NCBI GenBank assembly: GCA_013695175.1
Contig: JACDAZ010000442.1
Span: forward strand, 1 to 17,946
Direction: 5' to 3'
Source of the DNA: Flavisolibacter sp.
GTDB taxonomy: Bacteria; Bacteroidota; Bacteroidia; Chitinophagales; Chitinophagaceae
Length of the DNA: 17,946 bases
Below, piece by piece: positions 1 through 7,703 of the stretch. Below the pieces are notes generated by a model. The model ran no database searches, had not been told where the DNA came from, and worked only from the letters and a program-made list of their open reading frames with translations. Within the stretch, counting starts at the first letter, position 1; every line of letters starts with the position of its first letter. A program made the position numbers and the translations under genes.

Positions 1-764
1 GGCTTTCGGGTAAAAGAGAACCATTTCAGAGAATGGATATGGAAACACTTTTTCAAAGCAATGATGAAGATGAGTTTGAGCAGGAGGATATGAATACCAA
101 TCTTTTTGAAAATGCATTGGAACTTCCTAAAACAAAAATCAGGCAATGCCTGGTTCCGCGAAAAGAAATTATTGCTGTTGATACCAATTGTTCAATAGAA
201 GAAATTCGTCAAAAATTTATTGAAACCAATCTTAGTAAATTGGTGGTATATGAAGGCAACATAGATAATATTGTAGGGTATGTTCACCAACTGGAACTTT
301 TTAAAAATCCAAAAACTATACAGGAGATCATGTTACCCATTCCCCCGGTTCCGGAATCTATGAGTGCTACCGATTTGATAAACAAGTTCACCAAGGAAAG
401 AAAAAGCATAGCCTGGGTAGTTGATGAATTTGGTGGTACAGCTGGTATAGTTACTATGGAAGATGTGCTGGAAGAGATTTTTGGGGAAATACATGATGAA
501 TATGACAGTGAAGAATTTGTAGAAAAGCGAATCTCGGAAAACGAATATATTTTCTCCGGCAGATTAGAGCTGGATTACCTTTCAGAAAGGTATGATCTTC
601 CTTTCCCGGATGATGAATCTGAAACACTTTCGGGATATATTATCAACTACCACGAAAAAATTCCCAGTCAGAAGGAACGCATTATTGTTGATGATTATGA
701 ATTTGATATTTTAAACGTAAGCGACACCCGTATAGAAATGGTGAAATTGAAAGTGTTAAAATAA
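1..764 (+). CDS. CBS/CorC-domain membrane protein (hemolysin family), 3' part
   Basis: This is the C-terminal part of a CNNM/CorC-type (hemolysin family) protein; the frame is open to the left edge (first whole codon at 3), so the start and the expected DUF21/CNNM transmembrane domain lie outside the window. The ATG at 33 is internal, not a believable start. About 253 residues are visible. An acidic linker is followed by the family signature ALELPKTKIRQCLVPRKEI, a tandem CBS pair (about visible residues 50-160, with the typical VDEFGGTAGIVTMEDVLEEI block), and a C-terminal CorC_HlyC domain (about 175-253) carrying ENEYIFSGRLELDYL and SETLSGYI. Known relatives are inner-membrane proteins linked to divalent cation transport, and in Bacteroidota also to gliding (GldE). 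The cytosolic CBS domains probably bind nucleotides. The family call is firm; the substrate, and whether this is GldE, cannot be told from this fragment. Confidence 0.9.
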   Translation, partial: LSGKREPFQRMDMETLFQSNDEDEFEQEDMNTNLFENALELPKTKIRQCLVPRKEIIAVDTNCSIEEIRQKFIETNLSKLVVYEGNIDNIVGYVHQLELFKNPKTIQEIMLPIPPVPESMSATDLINKFTKERKSIAWVVDEFGGTAGIVTMEDVLEEIFGEIHDEYDSEEFVEKRISENEYIFSGRLELDYLSERYDLPFPDDESETLSGYIINYHEKIPSQKERIIVDDYEFDILNVSDTRIEMVKLKVLK

Positions 765-768
765 TCAC

Positions 769-791
769 TTAGGGATATTTCCTATCCTTAA
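769..791 (+). terminator. weak hairpin after the CBS/CorC gene
   Basis: A 9-bp stem (769-777 with 783-791, one G-U wobble, 5-nt loop) lies just behind the stop codon at 764. It has no U-tract (A-rich sequence follows), so it may be an RNA 3' end or a chance hairpin. A terminator call is tentative. Confidence 0.25.
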
Positions 792-838
792 AAAACGCCC
801 TTTCATCAAATAAATTAATTTAGAATTCGTGCTTATCT

Positions 839-846
839 TATTATTG
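839..846 (+). promoter_or_regulatory. candidate -7 box for the zinc metalloprotease gene
   Basis: TATTATTG matches the Bacteroidota -7 consensus TAnnTTTG at 7 of 8 positions and lies 17 nt before the ATG at 864, a distance like that at other starts in this window. No clear -33 TTG is seen. Confidence 0.35.
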
Positions 847-863
847 TAGATAATCAAGAAAAT

Positions 864-3452
864 ATGATCAGGAATCTTCTGTTGTTGTCATGCAGTCTTT
901 TTCTGCTGACAAACGGTTATAGCCAGAAAAAAGGTAAAACCGTAGCACCCCCACCGCCACCGCAATTAACCGCAGACACTGCTAAAGCAAAAAAGTCTGC
1001 CAATCCTTTAGCTGATAAAACAAAAAGCAGCCGTAAATCGGATGGCTTGTTTACTTTTTACCAGGATACGGCAACAGGTGGTTTACAGCTTTTTGTAAAG
1101 AAAGACCAGTTGGGTAAAGAATACATTTACCAGAGTTTCTCTATTAATGGTCCTACTTCTCTTTACCTGAACCAGAGCATGCACAGGGCAAATTTTGTTT
1201 TTAAAATTGAAAAGGCTTTCGATAAAATAGAAATCAGCCGCGTAAATAATTCTTTTTATTACGATCCAAACAACCCGGTTAGTAGAACCAAGAATGTAGA
1301 TAAACCGGAAGCTGTTATTGTAGTAGAAAAAATTGCTGCAGAAGATTCAACAGGTTATCTTATTGCCGCTGATGGTTTATTCCTGAGTGAGAAACTGGAT
1401 CCTGTAAAACCTGTTATACCACCCGGTTTTAGTATGATGCCCATGTTTAATTTAGGAACCCTTAATGCAGGTAAGTCTAAATACCAGGCTGTAAAATCCT
1501 TTCCATCCAATACTGATGTTGTAGTGGACCTGGCATATGATAATCCAAATGCTTTTGTGCAAGGTGGTCCGGACATTACTGATGCACGTTATATACGAGT
1601 GCGTATGCAGCATAGCTTGATTGAAATGCCTTCGAACGGATTTAAGCCACGTAGTGACGATCCAAGGGTTGGTTATTTTGGACAGCGTGTGACAGATCAA
1701 ACAAGTATCAGTTCTACTCCTTATAAAGATTTAATCAACCGCTGGGATCTAAAGAAAAAAGATCCCACCGCAGCATTAAGTGAGCCCATACATCCCATTG
1801 TTTTTTGGGTAGAAAATACAACGCCTTATGAGTATAGAAATACTATTGTAGAAGCAGGTTTAAAATGGAACGCAGCATTTGAAAAAGCAGGTTTTAAAAA
1901 TGCTGTTCAAATGAAGATCATGCCTGATGATGCAGATTGGGATCCGGCAGACATTCGTTATAATGTAATTCGCTGGGTGTCTTCTGCAAATCCTCAGTAT
2001 GGTGCTATCGGACCTTCTTTTGTGAATCCGAAAACAGGTCAGATTTTAGGTGCAGATATAACTATTGAATGGTTTAGCGGCAGTGCTACACCTATTGCTG
2101 ATGAATTATACAATGGAAAAGCTATGCCTGCTGAACACCTTCATTTTCCAGGAATGGATATGAGTCATTTGGTAACATGTACCATGGCTTCTGAATTAAA
2201 AGTGCAACAACTTACAGGTATGACTGCTTTGGAAGTAAGTGGTGCTGATGCAAATGAAATGGGAGAAATGCATAAGCAATTTCTTACTTATCTGGTTTTA
2301 CATGAAATGGGACATACTTTAGGTTTAAACCACAACATGATGTCGAGCCAGATGTGGTCCATGAAAGAGATTAACAACAAAGAAGTAACGAGTAAGGTTG
2401 GATTAACAGGTTCTGTAATGGATTATCCCGCCATTAATGTTGCTTTAAACAGGAAAGCACAAGGTGAATATTATACAACAGTTGCAGGTCCTTATGATAT
2501 ATGGGCTATTGAATATGGGTATGCTGAATTTTCTGCAGAAAAGGAAGAAGCAGAATTAAAGAAAATTCTGGCACGCAGTACCGATCCTAAATTGGCTTTT
2601 GGTAATGATGGTGATGACATGCGTTCACCGGGTAAAGCCATGGATCCGCGTATCAATATTGGAGATCTTTCCAGTGATGCTATTGGTTATGCTGAAGAGC
2701 GTTTTCAATTATTAAATAGTTTGATGGGTAAGTTATTAACGAAGTACAGCAAAGAAGGGCAGTCATATAATGAACTTCGTGCACGTTATAATGCATTGCA
2801 GGGTCAGCGTATGAGCATGGTTTCTGCAGTAAGCCGTTACGTGGGTGGCGTATATATTGACAGAAGTTTTCCTGAGCAAAAGTCAACATCTAAGCCTTAT
2901 ACACCGGTGTCAATGGCTCACCAAAAACGTGCCATACAAGTATTAAGCAAATATGCTTTTGCTCCGGATGCATTTAGTGCAGATGCTGCAGTATTTGCCT
3001 ACCTGCAACCACAGCGCCGTATGTTTAGCCAGGCTTTTTCAGGCGATGATTATAAGATAACTTCAAATGCATTGGCAGTGCAAACAATGGGTGCCTTAGC
3101 TCATTTACTACATCCCGCAACCTTACAACGGATGACCAACAGCCGTTTGTATGGCAACCAGTATAGCGTAGCAGATGCCTTAAATGATATTAATAACGGC
3201 ATATTTACAGCAGATTTAAAAACTAATGTGAATGTTTACCGTCAAAACCTGCAAACAGCTTATGTTAGGTCATTATTAAATATTGTAGAAGACAAAATGA
3301 GCCAGTATGATGATGTAGCCCAGGCAGGTGCATTACATGCTGTTAAAAAAATAAAAACCCAAATGGCAACCGCTGTTTCTCCGAATGAAGAAACAAGGGC
3401 GCACAGGGGAAATCTTGTGTTTATGATAAACAAAGGATTAGAAGCTAAATAA
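864..3452 (+). CDS. secreted zinc-dependent metalloprotease (DUF5117/DUF4953 family)
   Basis: This 862-residue protein has a signal peptide (hydrophobic stretch ending near GYSQ, residues 1-20), so it is exported to the periplasm or beyond. A low-complexity Lys/Pro linker follows (APPPPPQL near residue 30). The catalytic site is a full metzincin motif, HEMGHTLGLNH at residues 480-490: His480, His484 and His490 as zinc ligands and Glu481 as general base. A Met-turn (SVMDYP, Met519) follows, as metzincins require. The region before it looks like the DUF5118/DUF5117 domains and the region after it like DUF4953, the usual order in this Bacteroidota family, and the length is normal. The natural substrate is unknown; a role in breaking down proteins or in envelope turnover is inference. 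It has its own candidate promoter and a strong terminator, so it is probably transcribed alone. Confidence 0.92.
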   Translation: MIRNLLLLSCSLFLLTNGYSQKKGKTVAPPPPPQLTADTAKAKKSANPLADKTKSSRKSDGLFTFYQDTATGGLQLFVKKDQLGKEYIYQSFSINGPTSLYLNQSMHRANFVFKIEKAFDKIEISRVNNSFYYDPNNPVSRTKNVDKPEAVIVVEKIAAEDSTGYLIAADGLFLSEKLDPVKPVIPPGFSMMPMFNLGTLNAGKSKYQAVKSFPSNTDVVVDLAYDNPNAFVQGGPDITDARYIRVRMQHSLIEMPSNGFKPRSDDPRVGYFGQRVTDQTSISSTPYKDLINRWDLKKKDPTAALSEPIHPIVFWVENTTPYEYRNTIVEAGLKWNAAFEKAGFKNAVQMKIMPDDADWDPADIRYNVIRWVSSANPQYGAIGPSFVNPKTGQILGADITIEWFSGSATPIADELYNGKAMPAEHLHFPGMDMSHLVTCTMASELKVQQLTGMTALEVSGADANEMGEMHKQFLTYLVLHEMGHTLGLNHNMMSSQMWSMKEINNKEVTSKVGLTGSVMDYPAINVALNRKAQGEYYTTVAGPYDIWAIEYGYAEFSAEKEEAELKKILARSTDPKLAFGNDGDDMRSPGKAMDPRINIGDLSSDAIGYAEERFQLLNSLMGKLLTKYSKEGQSYNELRARYNALQGQRMSMVSAVSRYVGGVYIDRSFPEQKSTSKPYTPVSMAHQKRAIQVLSKYAFAPDAFSADAAVFAYLQPQRRMFSQAFSGDDYKITSNALAVQTMGALAHLLHPATLQRMTNSRLYGNQYSVADALNDINNGIFTADLKTNVNVYRQNLQTAYVRSLLNIVEDKMSQYDDVAQAGALHAVKKIKTQMATAVSPNEETRAHRGNLVFMINKGLEAK

Positions 3453-3463
3453 TTCTTATTGAT

Positions 3464-3503
3464 AAAAAAAAGCCTGTACTGAATTCTGTACAGGCTTTTT
3501 TTT
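3464..3503 (+). terminator. strong rho-independent terminator
   Basis: A 9-bp GC-containing stem, AGCCTGTAC (3471-3479) with GTACAGGCT (3488-3496), is extended by seven A-T pairs (3464-3470 with 3497-3503), leaving an 8-nt loop that contains GAATTC. The T-run on the + strand ends the metalloprotease transcript. The A-run on the other side would make it work in reverse too, but no minus-strand gene approaches it. Confidence 0.93.
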
Positions 3504-3523
3504 ATTAAGCATGGTGTACCCAT

Positions 3524-3531
3524 TATCTTTG
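3524..3531 (+). promoter_or_regulatory. promoter -7 box for tatC
   Basis: TATCTTTG matches TAnnTTTG at all positions and lies 13 nt before the tatC ATG. It sits just behind the preceding terminator, as expected for a new transcription unit. The predicted leader would be under 10 nt. No clear -33 box is seen. Confidence 0.65.
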
Positions 3532-3544
3532 CCCCACTTTTTTT

Positions 3545-4390
3545 ATGTTACTGTTCAAACGCAAAAATGTAGAGACTCGTGCTGAGATGTCATTTGTTGA
3601 TCACCTTGACGTTTTACGTGCACATTTATTTCGTAGTGTTATATCCATTGTTGCCGGTGCCGCTATTGTGGCTTATTTCAATAAATTTTTTGTTGGCAAG
3701 GTACTTATGGGTCCTACACATTCCGACTTTCCTACTTACAACTGGTTGTGCAGGATTGGAAGAAGTTTAAATCTTGGTGATGCTCTTTGCATGAAAGAGA
3801 TAGGAGTGCAAATGCAAAACACCAATGTGAGTGGTCAGTTCAGCATGTTCTTTACAGTCATTATTGTAGGAGGAATTATTATTTCATTCCCTTATGTATT
3901 TTGGGAATTCTGGCGTTTTATAAAACCAGGGTTATCAAAAAAGGAATTAGCAAAAACACGCGGAGTAATTTTTTGGGTTTCGCTGCTTTTTTTTACAGGC
4001 GTTGGATTTGGGTATTTTATAATTGCACCATACACCGTTAACTTTTTTTCCAATTTTCAACTGGATGCAAGTATAGAAAACCGCTGGACCATCACCAGTT
4101 ATATTGATACACTTGTGCCTCTCATATTAGGGACCGGTCTTGCATTTCAACTTCCCCTGGTTATGTTTTTCTTATCCAGGATAGGTATAGTGAATTCAAA
4201 ATTTTTAAGAAAGGGACGTAAGTATGCTATTGTAATTATAGTGATCATTTCAGGTATCATTACGCCCCCTGATATTGTAAGCCAGATAGTCATATCAGTG
4301 CCTTTGCTTCTTCTATACGAAGTGAGTATTTGGCTGACTGCAAGAGTAGAAAGAGAAGATGAAGAAAAAGATAAGCTGGAATGGAGCTAA
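3545..4390 (+). CDS. tatC: Sec-independent protein translocase TatC
   Basis: TatC is the receptor subunit of the twin-arginine translocase in the inner membrane; it binds RR signal peptides and, with TatA/TatB, moves folded proteins to the periplasm. The N-terminal signature MSFVDHLDVLRAHLFRSV (about residues 15-32) matches the conserved family start, and SFPYVFWEFWRFIKPGL (about 115-132) is the conserved loop holding the signal-peptide-contacting Glu. Six hydrophobic segments are visible, and the C-terminal GIITPPDIVSQ motif is typical. At 281 residues it is slightly longer than E. coli TatC; the extra length is an insertion in the first periplasmic loop (about residues 55-90), common in Bacteroidota. 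No tatA is next to it here. It begins a unit behind a strong terminator and is followed by rpiB, which has its own promoter box. Confidence 0.96.
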   Translation: MLLFKRKNVETRAEMSFVDHLDVLRAHLFRSVISIVAGAAIVAYFNKFFVGKVLMGPTHSDFPTYNWLCRIGRSLNLGDALCMKEIGVQMQNTNVSGQFSMFFTVIIVGGIIISFPYVFWEFWRFIKPGLSKKELAKTRGVIFWVSLLFFTGVGFGYFIIAPYTVNFFSNFQLDASIENRWTITSYIDTLVPLILGTGLAFQLPLVMFFLSRIGIVNSKFLRKGRKYAIVIIVIISGIITPPDIVSQIVISVPLLLLYEVSIWLTARVEREDEEKDKLEWS

Positions 4391-4429
4391 CAGAGAAGTT
4401 AAAGCAAAAAATTTGCTGTTTTCAGTTCT

Positions 4430-4437
4430 TAACTTTG
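4430..4437 (+). promoter_or_regulatory. promoter -7 box for rpiB
   Basis: TAACTTTG is a perfect TAnnTTTG match, 13 nt before the rpiB ATG at 4451, the same distance as at tatC. A TTTG lies upstream at 4412-4415, but only 14 nt away, shorter than the usual spacing of about 20, so the -33 element is uncertain. Confidence 0.62.
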
Positions 4438-4450
4438 AAAAAAACCGGTT

Positions 4451-4906
4451 ATGAATATTGCTTTTAATAAAGATAAACCTGTTGCTATAGGAGCAGATCA
4501 TGCAGGGTTTGAATATAAATCTGCTTTAATTGAAATTCTTGAACAGGAGGGATTAGAGATTAAAGATTTTGGTACTTATAGTGCAGATTCTGTTGATTAC
4601 CCGGATTTTGCCCATCCGGTTGCGGAATCTGTAGAAACAGGCGAAAGTGGATGTGGTGTTTTAGTTTGCGGAAGCGCAAATGGTGTGGCTATAACGGCTA
4701 ATAAACACCAGGGTATAAGAGCTGCCATTTGCTGGAAAGATGAAATTGCACAATTATCAAGGCAACATAATAATGCAAATATTATTTGCATTCCCGCACG
4801 CTTTGTCAATAAAGATGAAGCCCGTCAAATGCTTCAAACATTTTTAGCAACTTCTTTTGAAGGCGGAAGACATGAAAACAGGGTAAAAAAGATAGCTTGC
4901 GTATAA
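4451..4906 (+). CDS. rpiB: ribose-5-phosphate isomerase B
   Basis: RpiB interconverts ribose 5-phosphate and ribulose 5-phosphate in the non-oxidative pentose phosphate pathway, in the cytosol. The protein is 151 residues, normal for the RpiB/LacAB fold. Visible motifs are GADHAGFEYK (Asp16 and His17, substrate binding), the active-site loop LVCGSANGVAITANK with catalytic Cys73, and HNNANIICIPARFV with the conserved His and Asn that bind the substrate. The GSANG form of the loop differs from the GTGIG of E. coli RpiB but is common in other bacterial lineages. The next gene starts 20 nt downstream, so the M28 peptidase may share the transcript, although the functions are unrelated. Confusion with LacA/LacB is possible in principle, but there is no lactose or tagatose context here. 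Confidence 0.95.
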   Translation: MNIAFNKDKPVAIGADHAGFEYKSALIEILEQEGLEIKDFGTYSADSVDYPDFAHPVAESVETGESGCGVLVCGSANGVAITANKHQGIRAAICWKDEIAQLSRQHNNANIICIPARFVNKDEARQMLQTFLATSFEGGRHENRVKKIACV

Positions 4907-4926
4907 TCTTTTATTAATCAATACAT

Positions 4927-6378
4927 ATGAAACAATTATTTGTCCTAATGCTGATGCTTCCTTTTGCGGTATCGGCTCAAAAAGTTGCTAAGCCCGATGC
5001 CTATGCCAAAACCATTACGGCAGCTGATTTAAAACGACATCTTTATATTATTGCAGGTCCTGAAATGGAAGGCAGGGAAGCAACGACAGAAGGCGAAAGA
5101 AAAGCAGCAGCTTATATTGAAAATGAATTTAGAAGAATTGGATTAGAACCGGGTAACAATGGTTCCTTCAGGCAGTACTTTCCTGTTTACAGAGATTCAT
5201 TAATTGCATCAACACTTGAAGTAAATGGTCAACGGTTTGAAATGAATACGGATTTCAATCCAAACCTTAATAACCCACCTGCCTTGTATGCATTTAGTGA
5301 AGTACTATATGTTCCCGAAAAAGCATCAATAGAACAGGTAAGAGCTACTGATGTTGCAGGAAGATTGGTATTGGTTCATGGAACATCGCAACAACGAAAT
5401 GAAGTGTTAAGAACTAAAGGTGCGGCGGCTGTGTTAACTATTACATCAGCATACCCAAGACAAACACCTGCTTCAGGAATGGCTAACATGACGATGCAAT
5501 ATTTTAAAAAAACTATTGCTCCTCAATATTATACTGTTTCAGATGCTGTTGCAAAAGCTATTCTCTCAAATTCATCCTATACACCAGACTCTCTGAATCC
5601 TGTTATCATAACTGCCAATGTGCAGCTAGACTTACAAAAACTAACAAAACAATTACAAAGCAGTAATGTATTGGGCATTTTACCCGGCACTGATAAAAAA
5701 GATGAATATTTAGTGATAACAGCACATTATGATCATGAAGGTAAAAGAGGTGATTCAGTAATATATTATGGTGCTGATGATGATGGATCGGGAACCGTGG
5801 CTGTAATTGAACTGGCTGAAGCCTTTGCAAATGCCAAAAAAGCCGGTAATGGTCCCCGCAGATCAATTGTATTTATGGCAGTAAGTGCTGAGGAAAAAGG
5901 ATTATGGGGTTCTGCTTATTATGCTGCCAATCCTGTTTTTCCTTTAGGGAAAACTACCGCCAATTTAAACATTGATATGATCGGTAGAATAGATCCGAAA
6001 AGAACCTACGGCGACTCCATGAATTATGTTTATGTAGTAGGCGATGATAAAATCAGTTCCGATTTGCGTCCAATAAGTGTAGCAGCAAATAAAAAAGTAA
6101 AACTAGAACTGGATTATAAGTTTAATGAACCTAATGATCCCATGCGTATTTATTACAGAAGTGATCATTACAATTTTGCAAAAATGGGTGTTCCTATTAT
6201 TTTTTATTTTAATGGTACGCATGCCGACTATCACCGGCCAACAGATACTCCTGATAAAATAAATTACCCTTTATTGGAAAAAAGGACACGCCTGGTGTTT
6301 TTTACTGCCTGGGAAATGGCAAACAGGAATGATATGTTGAAAAGGGATACTCCCTTACCGGATATGGCAAGGCCTTGA
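4927..6378 (+). CDS. secreted M28-family metallopeptidase (aminopeptidase type)
   Basis: This 483-residue exported peptidase has a clear signal peptide (MKQLFVLMLMLPFAVSAQ). A protease-associated-like region (about residues 85-220) interrupts the first part, followed by the M28 catalytic domain (about 245-470). The di-zinc site is complete: HYDHEG (His267), GADDDGSG (bridging Asp, probably 285), SAEEKGLWGS (Glu322 as general base and Glu323 as ligand), NIDMIGR (Asp350) and ADYHRPTDTPDKI (His436). Members cleave N-terminal residues, or in some cases C-terminal residues or dipeptides, from peptides in the periplasm or outside the cell; the specificity cannot be read here. It starts 20 nt after rpiB with no clear promoter box of its own and ends at a good terminator, so it is probably the last gene of an rpiB transcript. 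Confidence 0.93.
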   Translation: MKQLFVLMLMLPFAVSAQKVAKPDAYAKTITAADLKRHLYIIAGPEMEGREATTEGERKAAAYIENEFRRIGLEPGNNGSFRQYFPVYRDSLIASTLEVNGQRFEMNTDFNPNLNNPPALYAFSEVLYVPEKASIEQVRATDVAGRLVLVHGTSQQRNEVLRTKGAAAVLTITSAYPRQTPASGMANMTMQYFKKTIAPQYYTVSDAVAKAILSNSSYTPDSLNPVIITANVQLDLQKLTKQLQSSNVLGILPGTDKKDEYLVITAHYDHEGKRGDSVIYYGADDDGSGTVAVIELAEAFANAKKAGNGPRRSIVFMAVSAEEKGLWGSAYYAANPVFPLGKTTANLNIDMIGRIDPKRTYGDSMNYVYVVGDDKISSDLRPISVAANKKVKLELDYKFNEPNDPMRIYYRSDHYNFAKMGVPIIFYFNGTHADYHRPTDTPDKINYPLLEKRTRLVFFTAWEMANRNDMLKRDTPLPDMARP

Positions 6379-6398
6379 TAAAAAGACATTTAAATTAG

Positions 6399-6426
6399 AA
6401 GCGAAGATTTTTTCTTCGCTTTTTTT
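6399..6426 (+). terminator. rho-independent terminator of the M28 peptidase gene
   Basis: A 9-bp stem, AAGCGAAGA (6399-6407) with TCTTCGCTT (6413-6421), encloses a T5 loop and is followed by a T-run to 6426. It lies 20 nt after the stop codon. Confidence 0.9.
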
Positions 6427-6513
6427 ATGAGTTCGTGCAACATATCAGCGGCAGCTCATGTCTTTATATCAGAACTATCCCTCAAAAAAAATTTAATCCT
6501 TACTCATACGTAT

Positions 6514-6552
6514 TACCCCGTTCCGGAGGCAAGCCGGTTCGGGGTATTTTTT
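6514..6552 (+). terminator. orphan terminator hairpin facing the 3' end of the DHS-like gene
   Basis: TACCCCG (6514-6520) pairs with CGGGGTA (6540-6546) and CCGG (6523-6526) with CCGG (6534-6537), separated by a TT/TT internal loop; a 7-nt loop and a T6 run (6547-6552) complete a terminator on the + strand. The previous + strand gene already has a terminator at 6399-6426, so this one either backs it up, ends an unseen small RNA, or stops antisense reading into the convergent minus-strand gene. The stretch 6427-6635 holds nothing else I can support. Confidence 0.7.
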
Positions 6553-6635
6553 GATGTTTAATCAACAGATGAATGGAGCCTGCCTGATGGCGTCGCAAGC
6601 AAAGCATCATAGTAGCAATGCAGCTTGTACAATAA

Positions 6636-7610
6636 TTACCATCCTAATAAATAAGCAAACACCAATGGCGCTACTATGGTGGCATCACTTTCAATAATAT
6701 ATTTTGGCGTATTTATATCCAGCTTACCCCATGTAATTTTTTCATTGGGGTGTGCTCCTGAATAAGAACCATAAGAAGTGGTTGAATCTGAGATCTGGCA
6801 GAAATAGCTCCAAAATGGAATTTCATGCATCTCCAGGTCCTGGTACATCATGGGCACTACGCATATTGGAAAATCACCGGCTATACCACCGCCTATCTGA
6901 AAAAAACCTATTCCCTTGCCACTGCTATGGTCTTTGTAATAATTTGCCAGCCAAACCATGTATTCAATACCGCTTTTCATGGTGGTTGATTTAATTTCAT
7001 TTTTGTATACATAAGAAGCAAAAATGTTTCCCATGGTACTGTCTTCCCAACCACCCACTACAATGGGTAAGTTTTTTTCGGCAGCTGCAATCATCCAGCT
7101 GTCTTTAGTTTCAATTTGATAATCATCTTTCATGACCCCACTTAATAAAAGTTTATACATATACTCGTGCGGAAAATATCTTTCACCGTTTTCATCTGCA
7201 TCCTTCCATAGTTTTTGTATATGTTTTTGAATGCGACGAAAGGCTTCTTCCTCGGGAATGCAGGTATCTGTAACCCTGTTTAAACCTCTTTCTAAAAGAT
7301 CCCATTCCTGTTGTGGTGTAAGGTCGCGCCAGTTGGGGATCCTTTCATAATGATTATGAGCAACCAGGTTCATGATATCTTCTTCAAGGTTGGCCCCAGT
7401 GCATGAAATACTATGAATTTTGTCCTGCCTGATCATTTCTGCTAATGATATTCCAAGTTCTGCTGTACTCATAGCACCTGCAAGGGTTACCATCATTTTC
7501 CCACCTTCTGCTAAATGTTGCTCATATCCTTTTGCTGCATCTACCAAAGCTGCTGCATTGAAATGGCGAAAATGATGCATTATAAATTGTGACACAGGTC
7601 CTTTGCTCAT
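6636..7610 (-). CDS. deoxyhypusine synthase-like protein
   Basis: This 324-residue member of the NAD-dependent deoxyhypusine synthase (DHS) family is cytosolic, with no signal peptide or membrane segment. DHS transfers the aminobutyl group of spermidine to a lysine, in eukaryotes and archaea on (e/a)IF5A; bacteria lack that partner. Visible motifs are SCTGANLEEDI (NAD-binding part), GIGFFQIGGGIAGDF, and the catalytic ITWGKLDI with Lys296, equivalent to the enzyme-imine Lys of human DHS, and Trp294. The motif where human DHS has HH-IANAN (substrate contacts) reads DFPICVV here, so the substrate has probably changed; a role in polyamine (for example homospermidine-type) metabolism is inference. 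The ATG at 7610 is chosen because further extension would run through a promoter box and a terminator hairpin. It is transcribed alone from its own promoter. Confidence 0.9.
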   Translation of the reverse strand: MSKGPVSQFIMHHFRHFNAAALVDAAKGYEQHLAEGGKMMVTLAGAMSTAELGISLAEMIRQDKIHSISCTGANLEEDIMNLVAHNHYERIPNWRDLTPQQEWDLLERGLNRVTDTCIPEEEAFRRIQKHIQKLWKDADENGERYFPHEYMYKLLLSGVMKDDYQIETKDSWMIAAAEKNLPIVVGGWEDSTMGNIFASYVYKNEIKSTTMKSGIEYMVWLANYYKDHSSGKGIGFFQIGGGIAGDFPICVVPMMYQDLEMHEIPFWSYFCQISDSTTSYGSYSGAHPNEKITWGKLDINTPKYIIESDATIVAPLVFAYLLGW

Positions 7611-7627
7611 ATAAAAAATTTGAGCCG

Positions 7628-7635
7628 CAAAAATA
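7628..7635 (-). promoter_or_regulatory. promoter -7 box for the DHS-like gene
   Basis: On the minus strand this reads TATTTTTG, a perfect TAnnTTTG match 17 nt before the ATG at 7610 and just behind the terminator of the preceding gene. It supports that start codon over an upstream one. No convincing -33 box is seen. Confidence 0.6.
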
Positions 7636-7640
7636 GTTGA

Positions 7641-7680
7641 ATAAAAAACAAATCCCGTTCTGCAGAGCAGGAACGGGATT
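7641..7680 (-). terminator. rho-independent terminator of the PepSY-like gene
   Basis: AATCCCGTTC (7651-7660) pairs with GAACGGGATT (7671-7680), and TGC/GCA continue the stem across a one-base bulge. On the minus strand a T-rich run (TTTGTTTTTTATT) follows, so it ends the minus-strand gene at 7704-8147. It sits within 50 nt upstream of the next promoter, keeping the two units apart. Confidence 0.88.
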
Positions 7681-7703
7681 ATTAGACACACACTAAAAAA
7701 ACA

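Noticed and set aside
33..764. ATG at 33 as the start of the CBS/CorC gene
   Set aside because: The frame stays open to the left edge and the protein would lack the membrane domain of its family; the gene is simply cut by the window.
1355..1700. Minus-strand open frames inside the zinc metalloprotease gene
   Set aside because: They overlap a well-supported gene in antisense and their translations resemble no protein; the same holds for other antisense frames, for example at 2680-2889, 5606-5866 and 12311-12514.
6595..6628. A dyad (GCAAGC...GCTTGT with an inner GCAT/ATGC) as terminator of the DHS-like gene
   Set aside because: The stem is short and interrupted, and no T-run follows on the minus strand.
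6570..6697. A short + strand open frame of about 42 codons after the orphan terminator
   Set aside because: It lies behind a terminator, has no promoter, and half of it overlaps the DHS-like gene in antisense.
7611..7691. An N-terminal extension of the DHS-like protein
   Set aside because: It would be translated from a terminator hairpin and a promoter box; the ATG at 7610 fits the family.
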